Shown: piece after piece, positions 36,251-49,900 of the stretch | How positions within the stretch are numbered: the first letter of the stretch is position 1 | How the letters are laid out: each line of letters opens with the position of its first letter | Source: Ancistrus triradiatus | Taxonomy: Eukaryota; Chordata; Actinopteri; Siluriformes; Loricariidae | NCBI GenBank assembly: GCA_025084515.1 | Contig: JAJAGP010000285.1 | Location: 1-64,000 of the forward strand | Reading direction: 5' to 3' | DNA length: 64,000 nucleotides | The notes under the pieces: model-generated | Database searches by the model: none | Seen by the model: only the letters and a program-made list of their open reading frames with translations | Told to the model about the DNA's origin: nothing | Position numbers and translations under genes: made by a program

Positions 36251-37303
36251 CCCTGAAGCATTATCATGAGTGTTCCTTTGCTTTGAGGCAGTTTCCATCA
36301 TTAACAATACCTGCATTTTTTGTGTGTGTTTCTGAATATCTTTGTTAAGCCGCTCTACCCCTCTGGTATTTAGCAATACTCATGTGATTATTATGCAGTC
36401 CTGCAGTGACCTGTGACTTTACGATTAGGCAATGAATATCAAGACCTCATAAATCTTAAAAAGCCTTAAAGGAATAATCATGTGATTTAATGTCAACCCA
36501 CTCAGCCCCACCCAGAGGAGTACTGGCACTCAGGAACCCACCCCTGGCAATATCTTAACTAATCCAGTTACTAAACGTTCAACTGGAATTACATGGTGCC
36601 AGTGAACCGAGAGCCGAACTTAGGACTAAAGGAGAACACAACTTGGATCTAGACTTCTCTTTGCCACAGGACTGAACAAGACTGGCTTAGTTGGTAGAGC
36701 ACTGGTTTCCAATGCTGAGCCTCTCTGGTTTGGCCACTGCCTCTGGGAAATGGAGGTCTGTCAGTTACAGAGGTGTATTTTGGTTCCTGGCACTGTTGTC
36801 CAGTCCAGGCTGTGTGGTCCAGCTCCCTTGGTACACTTGGTACCTCGCCGGTTGGTGTTGCAGCCCCTTCTCCTCCTCTTTGTAAGGCTGAAACTTGCCA
36901 CATCAGTGTAGATCAATTCCTGCAGTGTCTACATTGACTCTAACTCAAACACTTTATGAAAAGGGAAATGCAATTCTACTGCACATACATAAAAATAGTG
37001 CTGTGGCTGCATGAGGAGTATATCACTGTGTATAATATTACATATCAGTTCATGAAAGAGACGTTACTTGCACATATTGGCAGAGCATCTCTTTCATTCT
37101 ATCACTGTTTCATTGGAATGGGACTCGCTAAAGCTGTTAAATATTTATTCTGATTCACTGGACAACATGATGAAGAGTGATGAGGCTGACATCTTGCATT
37201 GCTAGAATAACTGTGTTGTCCTTGTCTTTCTATTTCCCTTAAATGTGTGGAGTTGTTGGCAGAGACCACATTAACAATAGCATTCTGCTGGTATTATGTA
37301 AGT
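36251..37303. other. No gene recognised; tRNA-like A box at 36681
   Basis: tggcttagttggtagagcac (36681) resembles a pol III A box, but no B box at the right distance or cloverleaf follows. The remaining frames are short and unrecognised. Confidence 0.4.
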
Positions 37304-38331
37304 ATACATTCAATGACAAGAAATAATTCACCCAGATTGAATTGTCGGATTGCTACAAAACTTGGCATGCAGTTATGTCTCACTCAGATATGTAAATGAT
37401 TACAAGTCTGCTCATGTAAGTGCTTCCCCGCTGCCCTATAAAAAGGCTCTCAGAGGTAACTTTTGGTAGTGTACCTCTTGATGAGAGATGGTTGACTGCT
37501 AGACATGCCTCTAGAATGCACTCAAAGACATTTTGTCCAGCTGAAATACTTTGAGAGGAGGCACATCATTTGACTGAGAGAAGCAGGAAGGTCGTTATGA
37601 TCAATTGCTCGCCATGTTTCTGTGGTTCTGTGAGGGCATGCACACATGGCTAACAGGCTCCAGACAGCCTAGACAGACCACCAGTAGAGAGGATCATTTC
37701 ACCCACGGACAAGCACAAGCAGGCCGAAGTTTCATTGTCTACATACATACAAAGGTGACACCGTCACTACACACACCTGTCTTTGCCTGGATCATATCCA
37801 GGCACTAAGCAGAAGGAAATTTGTTGTCACTACACACATTACGTATCCTGCCATTGACAGCCAGTCACTGTCATCTTCGTTTGCAGTGGTGTTGTGATCC
37901 TGGACTGCTATAGACTGGAACTGTATCGTCTTTTCCGATGAATTCATGTTCTGTTTGGGATCCAGCAATGATTGGGCTCAGCTATGGAGGCCTCGTGGTG
38001 AGCGCTTCAATCCTGCCTTTGCTGTGAAGTGACACACTGCCACAACTGCTGGTGTGATGAATGAGGATCTACAGGCCCAGCTGCAACATCTGTGGGCAAA
38101 TGTGCCACAAGATTCCATATGGAACCAGTTTCCCTCCAATGCCTAACTGTATCTCATCTTGTATCCAGATTAGAGGCGGCCTAACAGGGTACTAGAACCT
38201 CCTTTCAATTCTACAGTTTTCTCCAATAAACTTCTCCTTTTGCTCTAATATTGTAATAATTATTCCTTTCCAACATATTAAGTTTAATTCCAATCTCTCC
38301 TTCTGGGTAAGTTATTTTTTGTGAATGAGCA
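37304..38331 (+). pseudogene. Tc1-like transposon, decayed (family T5)
   Basis: Same family as 41045-42227: shared aatgattacaagtctgctca, ctgtttgggatccagcaatg (near the first catalytic Asp) and ttctgggtaagttatttttt at the right. It lies upstream of slc24a5. Confidence 0.75.
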
Positions 38332-38845
38332 TATTTCTTTTTCTGTCACTGACCAGATGCTCAATTCTATAAAAATAGAGAAAAACAGGACTGGAATCAC
38401 CAAAGCAATTTCTATGATGGGAGATTACAAGGTGCGCACATAAGTAGGTTGTATTTCATAGAGAAAACAAAACAGAACTCTACAGTACCAGGCTCTCCTC
38501 CCTCAGAAACAGCCAATCATATCTGTATGTGACACCTGACCCAGACAGAAGACACGCCCAGGACTCCACAGAGGTCTTAGCATCATTGTAGTGTCTTAGA
38601 AGGCTGCAACATCTGAGTGTCTGCATAAAGTCTTCCACTGTGATTAGAACAAATAGACATCATGCTCCTGTTCTCTTTTCACCCTCTGTGCACAATCAGG
38701 ACCCAGAAACATTTCTGCAGTTTAGTTTAAGGCTTGGCATTAACTAGGTTAAAAAGCGAAAATTTTGGGACGCACTATTAAACATGCAATCTACACAAAA
38801 TGACTTTGTATTTTAAAATTATGCCAAACTCCACCTCTTTTTGTC

Positions 38846-38905
38846 ATTGGCTGATGCTAGTGACCAATTATAAAGCTCCTTTGTTCACTTATGTGTAAAA
38901 ATCCA
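38846..38905 (+). promoter_or_regulatory. Candidate slc24a5 core promoter (CCAAT and TATA-like boxes)
   Basis: An inverted CCAAT box (attgg, 38846-38850), a direct CCAAT (38864-38868) and TATAAAG (38869-38875) sit about 220-250 nt upstream of the exon 1 ATG. Transcription could begin near 38900, leaving a 5' UTR of about 190 nt that contains a long CT tract. This rests on motifs only; no transcript data are available. Confidence 0.35.
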
Positions 38906-38923
38906 TGTAAGGTCTCATGATCT

Positions 38924-38928
<5 letters not shown>

Positions 38929-38987
<59 letters not shown>
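38929..38987 (+). repeat. (CT)n microsatellite upstream of slc24a5 exon 1
   Basis: About 29 uninterrupted CT units end 109 nt before the start codon. It lies between the candidate TATA box and the ATG, so it is either in the 5' UTR or the proximal promoter, and length changes could affect expression. Confidence 0.95.
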
Positions 38988-38990
<3 letters not shown>

Positions 38991-39096
38991 CTTCATGGCT
39001 GTGTTGACTTTCATAAGAGTGTTTTCGATCTTCTCAAATCTGGCACAGTAATATTAAATGTTATTATTATATTAACGAGTGCACATTTATTTTAGG

Positions 39097-39253
39097 ATGA
39101 ATATAGACTTAGTGAATGTGAGGAGGAGGAGGAAAGACATATTTCTATCTGTATTCGGATTGGTGTTGATGTTATTCTCCAGCGTCCAGCTCATCTTTTA
39201 CATTACCAACTCATATCAGGACACCAAACCCTCCAGAGTACGACGTGATGTGG
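39097..39253 (+). CDS. slc24a5: slc24a5 exon 1 (start codon, signal-anchor segment)
   Basis: Encodes residues 1-52 and the first base of codon 53. It begins at the first ATG of the open frame and reads MNIDLVNVRRRRKD followed by a hydrophobic stretch (about 15-37), which looks like a signal anchor or cleavable signal. The donor at 39254 is gtgagt. The bases just before the ATG (tttattttag) resemble a splice acceptor, so a separate upstream 5' UTR exon is possible. A GTG 18 nt upstream is in frame but is not a credible eukaryotic start. This N-terminal segment is the least conserved part of the family, so the start is inferred from frame and position. Confidence 0.85.
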
Positions 39254-40261
39254 GTGAGTGTGTGAAGAGACTTACTGCACCTGTCGTATACATTTCTAAG
39301 TTGAAGACAATTTCTACAAACTCTGCTGAAACAATTTCAGAACCTTGCATAAGTGTTCATCCCCTTGTACTTTTCCACATTGTTTATTGTTTTAACCTGG
39401 GATTGAAATGGACTTAAACACAATTATATGTCATAAATCTACACAAAATAGCCTGTAATATTGAAGTATGATAAAAACTGAATATATTTTGAAGGATTGT
39501 TAAAAACATAAAGGTTGTGCATAAGTATTCATCCCCACTGCTCTCAAAACATTATATGTACGACCTCAAATCAGTAACAGTTTCTGTGAGAAAAAGTTCG
39601 CATGCAGTTGTTGAGAAACTGGAGATCCACTGCCCATCTTTCCTTTTCAAAGACTCAACCTTTCGTGGATACTGCTTTTGTACCTAATCATGATTAGAAT
39701 CACCTGTTGACATCACCTGTTTGAAATGACACCATTATTTAGAGTTTTTACTTTATTACTAGCCGTAAATTGCCCCTGTCCCAAATTTTTTGGATTTTGT
39801 CACAGGACTGAAATACAGGAATGAATGTATATTAACAATTGAAATGATGTTGATTACACAAAACATGAAATATCTTGTTATCTGAAATATCTGGTTCATA
39901 GTGTCTGCAATTAAATAAAAGTCAAAGTAAATGTAAGACACACCCTACTTTTTCTGATTTGGGGTTGTAGTTCTGGTGCACCCAAATGCCATCAGTCCCC
40001 TAAGTAATATAAAATTGTCCATCTATGTGCAACTGAAGTGACATATGGGCTTAATATAAATATATCTTGTTCTGAATGGTATCAGAGTGTGAGAGCAAAC
40101 AGACACTAGCATCTTGAAGACCAAGGAGCTTTTGAAACAATTTTGAATCTTTTGAATCTTGTGTGGGTTTCCTCTGGGTACCTTGGTTACCTCCCACATT
40201 CCAAAGACACGTGTTAGGTCAGTTGGTCTCTCCAAACTGATCCCTGAGTGAGTGAGTGAGT

Positions 40262-40312
<51 letters not shown>

Positions 40313-43300
40313 CTAAGGCTGGTTCCTGCCTTACGCCCCTGTGCTACTTGTTAGATCCACTGTTTATTGTTATCCCTCGTACTTCTTCTTATATTTATTC
40401 TCATTCTTTTTCTTCCATACATTTCTGCGATTAAGAAAGCCCGAGCCGCTTAACGTACAGACATGGTTCATACACCGTTGCACAGATAATCATGCTGTAT
40501 GAGACTCAGTGGCTGGTTACAGTGTCAACTTTTTTTTCAGGCATATTATGGTTTGGGCCTGTTTTGATATATCTGTGTCATTTTGGCTTACTTTCACTGA
40601 AAGAACAATGAATTCTGAATTATACAAGCAAATTCAAGGGAGAATGTCAGGATATCTGTCCTTGAACTGGATCTCAAGAGAACATAGGTCATGCAGCAAA
40701 GCAATGACCCTAAGCACACAAGTCATTCTACCAAATAATGGTTAAAGAAGAATAAAGATAATGTTTTAGAATGGTCAAGAAAGTGACCTGAATTGAATTC
40801 AATAAAAATGTGGAATGTCCTGAAGCTAGCAATTCATGTGAGGAAACCCAGAGTTGAAGCTGTTCTGTACAGAGGAATGTGCTAAAATTCCTCCAAGTCA
40901 ATGTACAGGACTGATTAACAGTCAGATAAATTCTTTAGTTGCAGTTATTTCTGCATAAGGAGATCACACCAGGTACTGAAAGCAAATGTTCACATACTTT
41001 TGCCACTCACAGATATGCAATATTGGATATTTTTCTTCAGTAAATACACGCATTGACAAAAAAAATGTCGGATTGCTGCAAAAGTCAACAATGTATCAGG
41101 CAGATATGTAAATGATTACAGGTGTGGTCTGATTAGACTTGGGTCTTGCCACAAGAGGGCATGAAAGTGCAGGGCACCTCATTGCAGGAAGGACATTTCG
41201 ATAAATTGTCTGCCATCTAGATCGATCTGACCTAGCTGTTAGGAGGTGTTGGGATCAGTAAATCCATAAGGGCATGCACACGCAGAGAACTGGCTTCAGA
41301 CGGCCCACACAGACCACAAGTACATAGTATGGTTTGAACCACCAACAAGCATGATCAGATCTCACGGTTTATTTGTCCACCATTCAGACACAGGATTTAC
41401 CTTCACTACACACCCCTGTCTCTGCCCAGACAATTTCCAGACACTTAGCAGAAAGAAATTTATTGTCACGGCCCCCATTACGTGACCTGCCATTGACAGC
41501 CAGCCACGATCACCTGTTTGCAGTTGTGTCAGGAATGAGGAACCTGGACTGCTATTAATTGAAACCATCCAAGTTCTGTTTGGGATCTGACAGTCGGGTT
41601 CCAGTATGGGCTTCATGGTGAGCCCTTAAATCCTGCCTTTGCTGAGGAGCAACACACTGGCCCAACTGCTGGTGTGATGATCTAGGGAGCCATCAAGTAG
41701 TTGGTCACCTCTATTAGTGATACAAGGGGCACTAACAGACCAGTGATATGTGCAGGACATCCTGTGGCCACGCATTGCCTCTCATGGTAGGGCTTCCAAT
41801 TGCCATTTTTCAGCAGGATAATGTGCACCCATGCACAGCAAGAGTTCCCAGGAATGTTTCCATCAGATTTCAACACTCCCTTAGCCTGCGTGGTTGACAA
41901 ATTTATCGCCAATTAATGGGACTAGCTGGAACACCAGCTTTGGCAACTTATGAGTGTGCAGGATTTACAGGCCCATCTGCAACATCTGTGGGCAAATGTA
42001 CTCCAGGATATCATACGGAACCTTTTTGCCTCCAATGCCAAAACGTATCTCATCTTGTGTGGAGGCTAGAGGCGGGCTATCATTGTAACTAGAGTCTTAT
42101 CCTTAACTTATCCTTTCCTTCTAATGTTATAATCACTTACATATATCATCATTACATTCATACTTATAAAATTTCATTCAATCCCAACGAGTCCTTATTG
42201 TTGAGTTATTTTTGGTCCGTCAGTGTAAATGATAATATTTTGTCTCTATTGTTTAAATGGGTTCTCTTTATCTACTTTTAGGACTTGTGTAAAAATCTAA
42301 TGATGTTTTATGTCATATTTCTGCACAAATAAAGAATGTTCTCAAGAGTTCACAAACTTTCAAGCACCGCATCACATATGTTTCTGGGAGTTTGTACAGC
42401 AGGAATTCAACGATGTTACAGCCAAACTAAATGTGTTCATGCTAGGGTTATTATAGGGCTATCATCAGCCAAGCTAGCATCACATAAGCTAACCAAAACA
42501 TATCAAGTCAAACCTACGTAAGCCTGCATTTTCATAATTCCTTAATAATGTATTTTACAGAAATGTGTCTGCCTACGTCTTGTTGAATATTTGTTTTGGC
42601 CTTTACCATTAAGTTCTTAATTGTTGTAATTTGATCTTTAAACTATTAATGTTTGCTTTATGTTGTGTATTTCCAGAGAACGAGACTCAGTGTGTTTCTC
42701 CTCAGTCCTCTGAATTTCCAGAGGGATTTTTCACACCGCAGGAACGTAAAGATGGAGGAATCGTCATTTATTTCATCATCATCTTCTACATGCTGCTTTC
42801 CGTCTCAGTTGTGTGTGATCAGTATTTCCTACCGTCTCTTGAGGTCATCAGTGAACGTACGTTATAGTTATTGTTGTTGTTGTTGTACTTGTTCTTGTTG
42901 GTAGAGTACACTCAGTACAATCCAATACAGCTATTATTAAATATAAATATATTCAGTCTAACCTCGTTATCTCGCCTACCTCTGTTTCATGGCTATTTTT
43001 GGTAAGAAGAGAATTTGGCGACTTTACAAGGTTTTGTAACGAGGTTACAAAAAACAGACAAAGGCAGTGAGATTCATACTTGATTCTGACATAATGTGTT
43101 TTACTGAGCAGCCCTGCTAATCATACAATCACATTTACAGTGTACATAAATGTGTACATGTACAGTTTCTATTCAATTCACCATATCTCTTACCCAAAAG
43201 CATCTATAACAAATGGGGGAGGTGAGAATTGGGTGTGGCCAGTAGCACGGCTCGGTATTACCATACAGTGAAATCTGTGTAGGCAACCTTGTCAGTAGGG

Positions 43301-46300
43301 TTAAAGTAACACCTGTCAGTTGGCTTAATGGAGTAGAATTTCATTCCTGGCAAGACGTGTCACATTTCAAGAATGGCGAGGAGTCAAGGTTGGCAGATTT
43401 TCGAGGTAAAGTGCATGGAGGGAAATCCATCCTGCCATTACAGGTGGTGAGAGATGAGTTTAGTGAGATAACCCGAGACTGTACGTTTTTTATGTGGGTT
43501 TTTATGGGTTTACTCCGATAAACTTCGATACTCCGATACAGACAGTGATGTTTATTTATGAATGACGAATACAGTACATAGCACCTTCTTCATTATGCTG
43601 AGAATAGTTAAACAGCTATGGGCCAGCCTTTTTGTAGTGAAAATCATAAATCTGATTGGTCAGATATCTTGTCATTTTTTTAATAGACTCACATTACCCA
43701 ACACTTCCAAATATAATCAGATGAGTTGTGCAGCAATTAGGCAGGAGCCATTCTGCCACTGATGAGCAGTTTTGATTGGTCAGTACCACGCTCAGTCAGA
43801 TATGTGCCCCATAGCAACCAAGAAAACAGAGTAGCAGAGTAGTGTTATGAATTGGATGATGTTTTTTATTTTACTTCATTCATGAAATAAATATTTATAT
43901 AATATTTTACATACACCTGTTTGTTACCCCTTCTCTGAATGGTTAGAAGGACCTGACCGCAACTGACCAAATGGAAAACCAGAAGCCATAAAAGTCATAT
44001 AATAAAATAACATAAAGTAACTAAATAGCCACTAGAAAATAACAATTATCATGTAAATGACAGAGTGCAAGTTTAATACTGTACACTTATTTATAGCAGT
44101 GAGAGTAGTAACAATACAAATCAGAGCAGCCAGCACAGTCATTTACTCTCAAGCTTGTCTGAGTCCATGGCTGACATGGTTAATACGTCTAAATCCATAA
44201 TCATAATCTTACAAGGCAGATCAGAACCAGAGAACAGTAGCATACTAGAACACAAGGAAAGCTAAGGAAAACAATACCAAGGTCAATGCTTTAGTATTTG
44301 TAATCTCGACAATACTGCCAAACTAAATATTTAATTTAGAGACATGCTGCTAATTCAGAGCAATGTTTTTAAAATGGTGTACTCCTAGCACTCATTAACA
44401 GAATCATTAACAGTTCAATTAAGTACTGAGACCCAACAAAGAAACCCAACAACTTCTGCACGTCAAATCAAATTTTATGTTGCAGTTTCTTCTGATATCA
44501 TCTAATAAACAATATTCTTTACAATATAATATTCTTTACTATTGTTGTTATTTCAGGACTGGGTCTCTCTCAGGATGTTGCCGGTGCCACTTTCATGGCT
44601 GCTGGAAGCTCTGCACCTGAACTGGTCACTGCCTTTCTAGGTATCATGATCATGCACTGTTTCCATCTTTCTGTCTATGCTATACTCTCACACTGAATCA
44701 TTTTGGATTCAGGGCTGCCTTCTTCATGATTCAACATGGTGCTGCAAACAGTCCTCACAATTTTTCTTCCATATTGACATGATATTAAATCAGGCACAGG
44801 AATGGATGACCTCGGCACAGGCACGGGTGCTTTCGTCCTCGGCGATGGCGCGGGTGCTGTCGTCCTCAGCACTGGCACGGGTGCTGTCGTCCTCGGTCCT
44901 GGCACAGGTGCTGTCGTCCTTGGCGCTGGCACGGTGCCGGCATGGGCTGGTCGGTGCAAATGTCCGTGGTGCAGGGGTCGGCGCAACTGGCTCTGATAGC
45001 AAACTGAAGGTCATGTCTCGTTCAGGTACAGAACTAGGTGGCGCATCATGCTCAGATAATGAGCTAAATGACCCTAATGGCTCATGTAAGGAACTTTTTG
45101 GTGACGCTAACAGCTTAGATACATACCTGAGCGATGCAGCAGACTCCGATATGGGTCTAGGCATCGCATCTTGTTCAGGTATGGAACTAAGAAACATGAC
45201 ATGCTCGGAAACAGAGCTAACGTGAACAAGCACGGAACTAAGGAGCACAGCATGCTCAGGTACGGAAACAAATGATGCTTCAAACTCAGATACAGAGTTA
45301 ACATGACCAGGTATGAAACTATGGGGTGCTACGAACTCAGATGCGGAATGTAGTTGCACATCCGACTCAGGTACGAGGTTAAGTTGCACGACGAGTTCAG
45401 GTACAGAACCAAGCAGAGCACTAGGCTTTTGTATTGAGCTACCATGCTCAGAAATGGAACTATCAAATTCAAGTACGGGGCTACCATGTTCAGGCACAAA
45501 ACCGTCTTCTCGTGGTATGGAGCTATACGATGCTATCGGCGAGTCTACAGATATAAGAGGTGCGACGTGCACAAAAATGGAGTCAATACGGAGCTATCAT
45601 GCTTCGATATGTAACTAAAGGGCGCAGCGCGCTCGGCTATGGAACTATACTAACTAGACTGAGCTAGCATGCTCAACTACTGAGCTACTAAGCACTAACG
45701 GCTCAGGTACTGAGCTACGGGGCACTAACTGTTCCTCTATGGAGCTAGCGTGCTCAAATATGGAACTAACATGCTGAGGTAGTGGGCTACTGGACGCTCA
45801 CTGCTCTGGTACTGAGCTACAGGGAGCTAACGGCTCATCTATGGAGCTAACAGGCACAGCATGCTCAGATACGGAGCTAGCGGGCCCAGATACGAACCTA
45901 ACATGCTCAACTACTGAGCTAACCTGCTTAGATACTGAGCTACTGGGCGCTAACTTCTCAGGTACTGAGCTAACGGCTCATCTACAGAGCTAACAGGTGT
46001 GGCGTGCTCAGCTACGGAGCTTGTGGGCCCAGATACAAAGCTAAATACTGGGCTACTGGGCACTAACCGCTCAGGTTCTGAGCTAGCATGCTCAAATACG
46101 AAGCTAGCATGCTCAAATGTGGAGCTACCATGCCCAAATACTAGGCTACTGGGCGCTAACTGCTCACCTACGGAGCTAACAGGCATGGTGTGCTCAGATA
46201 CGGAGCTAGCAGTCTCAAATACGGGGCTAACGTGCTCACACATGGAGCTAACATGCTCAGGTAATGGGCTACTGGGCGCTAACCGGTGCTTGACCAGTAC

Positions 46301-46902
46301 CTCCTGCTGGTGAGCTGGGAATTCCGCAAATTACAAGCAAAAGCAGGCCTGACTGGGCGACTGGTGGACTCCTGTCTACCGCTACCAGAAAGACCAAACC
46401 TGTCCCACAGCTCGATCCTTCGTATCCTTCGTTTTCAGGGAAAAGAATGCATTTGTTGGCCGCATATGAAGGAGCCTTCGAAATGGGACAGCCTAGGTGC
46501 GCCCCTATGATGCAATTGGTCTTCAAACGCAGCCTCCGAAGGATGCAGCCCCTGAAATGGGATTCAGCTACTCCTTCAGGGCCCTAGCTTCTCCTTTGGG
46601 TGCTCTGCAGTCCGGTAGAGCACCGCAAATGTTGCAGTCTGGATCGCCCCTGGCAGCAAGGAGGGGCATAGCAAACACAACTCCGGGGCGACCCGTGACA
46701 GTATTATAAATGTATAAGCAAAGATTGGTGTGTGGCATCCCAGTGACTGTTTGTGTGTGTGCATGTTTATATGTGTGTGTTTGTGTAATTGCAGGTGTAT
46801 TTGTGACAAAAGGGGATATCGGTGTAAGCACAATCGTGGGCTCGGCTGTCTATAACCTGCTTGGAATCTGCGCTGCATGTGGCTTGTTAAGCTCAGTGGT
46901 GT

Positions 46903-46963
<61 letters not shown>

Positions 46964-49900
46964 TACAGTTATTGGCACCCCTAAGAATTTCTATAAATTT
47001 GTTTTAACTGGGAACATTCCCCCATTTTTATAAGTTGTCGTCACTGTAACTGAGTTAGAATCTTTGACTTCCTGTTTTGCTGGTCTATAAACATTTAACA
47101 CAAAGCAAATTCCCTTTGTCATTCATCAAAATGGGGAAGATGAAAAAATATTAGAAAGACAATATTAAAAGAATAAACAGCGGAAACAATCTTCAAAACC
47201 AACTACTACACTTACAAGTGTAGTAAGACAAATTTGTGTATGTTTAGGTGAGTCGCCTGAGCTGTTGGCCGTTATTCAGAGACTGCATCGCCTATGCCAT
47301 CAGTGTGACTGCTGTAATCGCCATCATCTCTGACAACCGGGTCTACTGGTGAGTGTGAGTGTATGTGTGTTTGCGTGTGTGTGTGTGTCGCATATGCCAT
47401 AACCTTCCTATACTTGTGAAAACCAAATATCCTCAGTATGACAGGAAAATCTGGCAATTTTTACTTGTGAGGACTGTTTTTTCCAGCCCTCATTTCTTTA
47501 TTTGCTTTATTACAAAAACTGCAACCTTCTTTTGAAAATCCAAAAGAGTAAAAAAAATTGCTTTAGGTTAATGAGGTTTCCTATCCTATCTTGAAGAAGC
47601 CTACACTCAATATCTCAGATGTCAACAATTGCTGCATTCACTTCACTGGCTCCCTGTAGCTGCCAAAAATGGATCATAGTACATCGTACCCTTCGAGACA
47701 TAAGCTTGGCTAAACTGGAACCACCACTCAAGGTCGAAGGAAGACAAACATCAAGACTCAAGGCATCCTGTTGGTAGAATGAACATCCACTGAATGTCCG
47801 AATGGTTGAGTTGGTTGCTGTCTTCAAATGGCGCCTAAAGATTCGCTTTTTCACTGAGCACTTAAGTGAAGACTGAAACGGCACTTCCACATTTACTGAT
47901 AGAAAAAAGAACCTTATTGTTCCACCCTTTATGATTGTTTTAGTTAGATTGTGTTCATGTGTTTTTGCTTATTTATACCAGCATGAGCTAATGCCTACTA
48001 AGAAGAATACAAAGCACTTCTGTAAGTTGCTCTGGATAAGGTTGTCTGCTAAACACTGTAAATGTAAAATACTTTACATGTTAAAATTCTTCATATTAAA
48101 ATATGCATGTGCTTGGGGTAGGTATGATGCGGCGTGCTTGCTGCTGGTGTATGGGGTGTACATCGTGGTCCTGTGTTTTGATCTGAGGATCAGTGAGTAC
48201 ATGATGAGCCGCTTCAGCCCCTGCTGCAAATGGTTAGTGAAGGATGAGGAGGAACCTTCGTCTGAGAGACAGCAACTGTTCAGCTGGAGCGACGATGAGG
48301 ATCGCACAAGCCTCCGAGCGTCACGCCCATCACACACCGACAGTGGTATCTTCCAAGAGGACTCCGCCTTCTCTCACCTCTCACTCAGCTTACATGGCCT
48401 CAGTGACCTGCATGAAGGTACAAATAAACATTTTTCAAAACATTCAGAGTTCTACTGAACTATACATTGGGGCAAAAAAGTATTTAGTCAGCCACTGATT
48501 GTGCAAGTTCTCCTACTTAGAAAGATGAGATAGGTCTGTAATTTTCATCATAGATACACTTCAACTATGAGAGACAAAATGAGAAAGACATTCCAGGAAA
48601 TCACATTGTAGACTTTTTAAAGAATTTAATTGTAAATTATGGTGGAAAATAAGTATTTGGTCAATAACAAAAATTCAACTCAATACTTTGTCACATAACC
48701 TTTGTTGGCAATGACAGAGGTCAAACGTGTCCTGTAAGTCTTCACCAGGTTTGCACACACTGTAGCTGGTATTTTTTTTGGCCCATTCCTCCATGCAGAT
48801 ATCCTCTACAGCAGTGATGTTTTGGATCAAGCTGTCACTGGGCAACATGGACTTTCAACTCCCTCCACAAAATTTCTATGGTGTTCAGGTCTGGAGACTG
48901 GCTAGGCCACTCCAGGACCTTGAAATGCTTTATACAGAGCCACTCCTTCGTTGCCCAAGCTGTGTCTTTGGGATCATTGTCATGCTGGAAGACCCAGTCA
49001 CGTTCCATCTTCAATGCTTTCACAGATGGAAGGAGGTTTTGGTTTAAAATCTCACGATACATGGCCCCATTCATTCTTCCCTTAACACGGATCAGTCGGC
49101 CTGTCCCCTTTGCAGAAAAAAAAACGCCCCAAAGCATGATGTTTCCACCCCCATGCTTCACAGTAGGTATTGTATTCTTTTTCCTCCAAACACGACAAGT
49201 TGAATTTTTACCAAAAGTTCTATTTTGGTTTAATCTGACAACATTATATTCTCCCAGTCCTCTTCTGAATCATCCATATGCTCTCTGGCAAACTTCAGAT
49301 GGGCTTGGACATGTACTGGCTTAAGCAGGGGGAGACGCCTGGCACTGCAGGATCTGAGTCCCTCTCGGTGTAGTTTGTTACTGATGGTATCCTTTGTTAC
49401 TTTGGTCCCAGCTCTCTGCAGGTTATTCATCAGGTCCCTCCGTGTAGTTCTGGGATTTTTGCTCACCATTCTCATGATCATTTTGACTCCACAGGATGAG
49501 ATCTTGCATGGAGCTCCAGATCGAGGGAGATTATCAATGGTCTTGTATGTGTTCCATTTTCTTACAATTGCTCCCACAATTGATGTATTCACACCAACCT
49601 GCCTGCCTATTGTAGATTCACTCTTCCCAGCCTGGTGCAGGTTTACAATTTTCTTTCTGGTGTCCTTCGACAGCTCTCTGATCTTGGTCATGGTTGACTT
49701 TAGAGTCTGACTGTTTGAGGATGTGGACAGGTGTCTTTTATACAGATTGTTATGTTATGTAGGATCTAAGATTCCACAGGTAATACACAGGGAACCCAAA
49801 ATGCAGGTCAACAGCCATGATGTGAGAAGAGGTCATGGTTGTTTGTGTGTTTATTAAATAACCAGAACTAGTGTGAGTGAGGGGTGAAGCAGGATAACCA

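Noticed and set aside
35971..36267. Open frames rich in Tyr/Ile and Arg/Glu
   Set aside because: Translations of the TA and CT tracts.
36681..36760. tRNA gene
   Set aside because: Only the A box matches. There is no B box at the proper spacing and no cloverleaf or acceptor stem.
39079..39096. Upstream GTG start for slc24a5
   Set aside because: GTG is not a plausible start here; the ATG at 39097 is the first Met of the frame.
44812..44945. CRISPR-like array
   Set aside because: The repeats are head-to-tail without spacers, in a vertebrate intron.
44790..45572. 260-codon - strand open frame as a gene
   Set aside because: It lies wholly within degenerate tandem repeats, shows only repeated Ser/Glu/His units, has no recognisable domain and no upstream promoter signal. 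Kept as a finding about the repeat.
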